The translations under genes were made by a program, and so were the position numbers. The notes below the pieces were generated by a model that was not told the origin of the DNA, did no database searches, and was given only the letters and a program-made list of their open reading frames with translations. This document shows positions 62,501 through 64,000 of a DNA stretch of 64,000 nucleotides, in pieces; the stretch's first letter is position 1, and each line of letters opens with the position of its first letter. The DNA comes from Lingula anatina (lineage: Eukaryota > Brachiopoda > Lingulata > Lingulida > Lingulidae), in contig NW_019774369.1 of assembly GCF_001039355.2 (NCBI RefSeq), positions 78,563 through 142,562 of the forward strand, given 5' to 3'.

Positions 62501-64000
62501 TTAATACCCAGGTCATCGTTACCCCCCATATCCCCCGAGGGCAACCTAGGGACCACTGACATCTACTGCTTTAAGCTTAAGTGTTAGTTTAAGTTTAAGA
62601 TTAAAAAAATAATAAAACCAGCTATGTGCTATTTTTATTCTTGGTAAATTCTAGGATTTTCTTTATGTAACTAATATTTGCGGGATCAGGGCTTAAAAAA
62701 AAATCAAAACGCATACAGCTGGTGTCTAAAAAGTATGACCAAATTGTTTTGTACCAGTTCACAAGCCTTAAAACTTATCTAAACAGACACCATTTTTGTT
62801 GATACTAAGTAACCATGAGTTCAGTGAGATGTTGCCACCCAGCAATACATCCCCTGGTTCTTTTCAACTTTTTTTCAACAAAAATGGATTGTTTATCTAT
62901 ACCTTACTGGTACAAGTCCCCTTGTGTGAGAATTTGAAGAATGAGGTATTTAGATATTGGTGACATTAACTGCAGCAGAATCACCAGTCCCCCACAGCAG
63001 CTGAAACATAAAAACTCCCAGAGCAAAGACATGAAACCAGCCTGGGTTCAAAAGTTTTAACTGTGAAGACACTTTATTGAAAACCTAGAAACAAACAGGT
63101 GACACCCACTGCACTGGGCAGGTTCTATGCCACATCCAATATTTAGAAGTTTTTTTTCAAAATAAATATTATCAGACATATTATATTATAATATCTTCCC
63201 TCTGAAGGTTCAATTACTTTTTTATTTTATTTTACTATTATTTTAACGTTCATTAAAATATGATAATAACATAATAAAATAAGTCTAGGATAGGGGTGGA
63301 ATTTTTTTGTAAACTCTCATTTAAAGAAGTTGACTTTTTTCGTGAACAAAACTCAATGTATAACATTTTTAATTCGATCTTACATATAGCTAGTTTATGA
63401 AATTAAGAATCAGAACAAATCACCCTGAAAATGCCACGTTCACAGCATGATCACCATCTGTTATCTTTCATCTTATTGCACTGGGCAGACACTTCTCAGA
63501 GTGAACAAGTTTTGTCATAAACAGACCACAAAGTGTAGCTATAACTCTAATAAATGTCAGATGCAGCCTTGATGGATGTTGATTTCCGAGACTTTAGACA
63601 TAATCATATGTCGTACCATTGAAGGCAAATAAGGTGAAGAACATTATGGATCATATCTGATCACCTTATGGTCATTCAATATCTCAATCCAATTTCTTCC
63701 TGTTTTTTAGTAAAAAACCTTCAGTTATCTGGCTACAGAGGCATCTTATACCCCATTCCCATACACCTATCGTGCTAGCTGGGTCGGTCCAACTCCGCAG
63801 AGGGATTCTTGGTAATTGCAATCAATGGAATCAACTTAATTGAGTGACACGCCTCAGCTAGGGGGTAATTTACCCTGATTCAATTATCCCCTAGCTGCTC
63901 AAGGAGGCATGTCATTCAATTAAATCAATTGTACTTAGTAAAAGTTGGACAGACGCAACAATTTCGATAGTCTTTGGGAATGCTCCCTTACAGTTGAGTT
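59595..64000. other. Region upstream of exon A, no coding exon found
   Basis: This is AT-rich DNA to the right of the start exon. It contains a short CAG-type run (59758-59775) and an inverted-repeat element near the right edge. No exon with credible splice sites was found. The candidate acceptor just before exon A implies that a 5' untranslated exon and the promoter lie further upstream, in or beyond this region. Confidence 0.5.
63751..63986. mobile_element. Inverted-repeat element, copy 3
   Basis: Starts CCCCATTCCCATACAC and ends near TTTGGGAATGCTCCC, as in the copies at 1.6-2.15 kb. It shares the internal GGGGATTCTTG and GGGGGTAATT segments and includes an internal palindrome around ctagggggtaat. 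It is non-coding. Confidence 0.5.

Overview
This looks like nuclear DNA of an invertebrate animal, probably marine and possibly a mollusc, a lancelet or a similar bilaterian. It is AT-rich, with widely spaced exons that have consensus GT/AG junctions, long introns, many dinucleotide microsatellites, and several families of short inverted-repeat transposons. I see no bacterial-style operons, rRNA, tRNA or CRISPR. The species cannot be fixed from the sequence alone.

Two genes can be supported, both on the minus strand, so read the window from right to left. The main one is a supervillin-like gene. Eight coding exons can be placed: A 59520-59594 (start codon, possible N-myristoylation signal), B 50116-54760 (one 4.6 kb exon), C 24478-24594, D 21285-21480, E 19133-19207, F 18842-18907, G 17237-18451 and H 7924-9071. 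Every junction agrees in reading phase, giving about 2,512 residues of mostly disordered, Ser/Arg/Pro/Lys-rich protein. The family assignment rests on exon G, which carries the supervillin motif of the type ESKAERIARYKAERRRQLA followed by a Y-L-x-R-Y-x-K-x-x-K segment. The gelsolin-like repeats and villin headpiece are not in the window and should lie beyond the left edge. Exons A and B are joined to the rest only by phase and position; they could belong to a separate gene.

The second gene is the 3' end of LMAN1/ERGIC-53, the ER-Golgi cargo lectin. Four exons (46557-48477) encode the end of the stalk, a conserved cysteine pair, the membrane helix and a KKFY C-terminus. It sits inside the 25 kb B-C intron. 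Its lectin-domain exons are missing, and it is cut at an ambiguous base beside half of a palindromic transposon, so it is either a partial nested copy or an assembly misjoin.

The remainder is intronic or upstream DNA. At 33.6-34.8 kb there is a CpG-dense block with two CACGTG boxes and a minus-strand splice donor, a candidate internal promoter for a shorter supervillin isoform. At 9.5-13.3 kb there is an A-B-A-C-B duplication with near-identical 1.2 kb copies, typical of unmerged haplotypes or a tandem duplication followed by an insertion. A perfect 142-bp inverted repeat with a 9-base loop lies just downstream of the LMAN1 stop. Several small inverted-repeat elements occur at 1.6-2.15, 6.5, 29.4, 33.2, 37.8, 44.0, 48.5 and 63.75 kb, two or three of them with recognisable target-site duplications.
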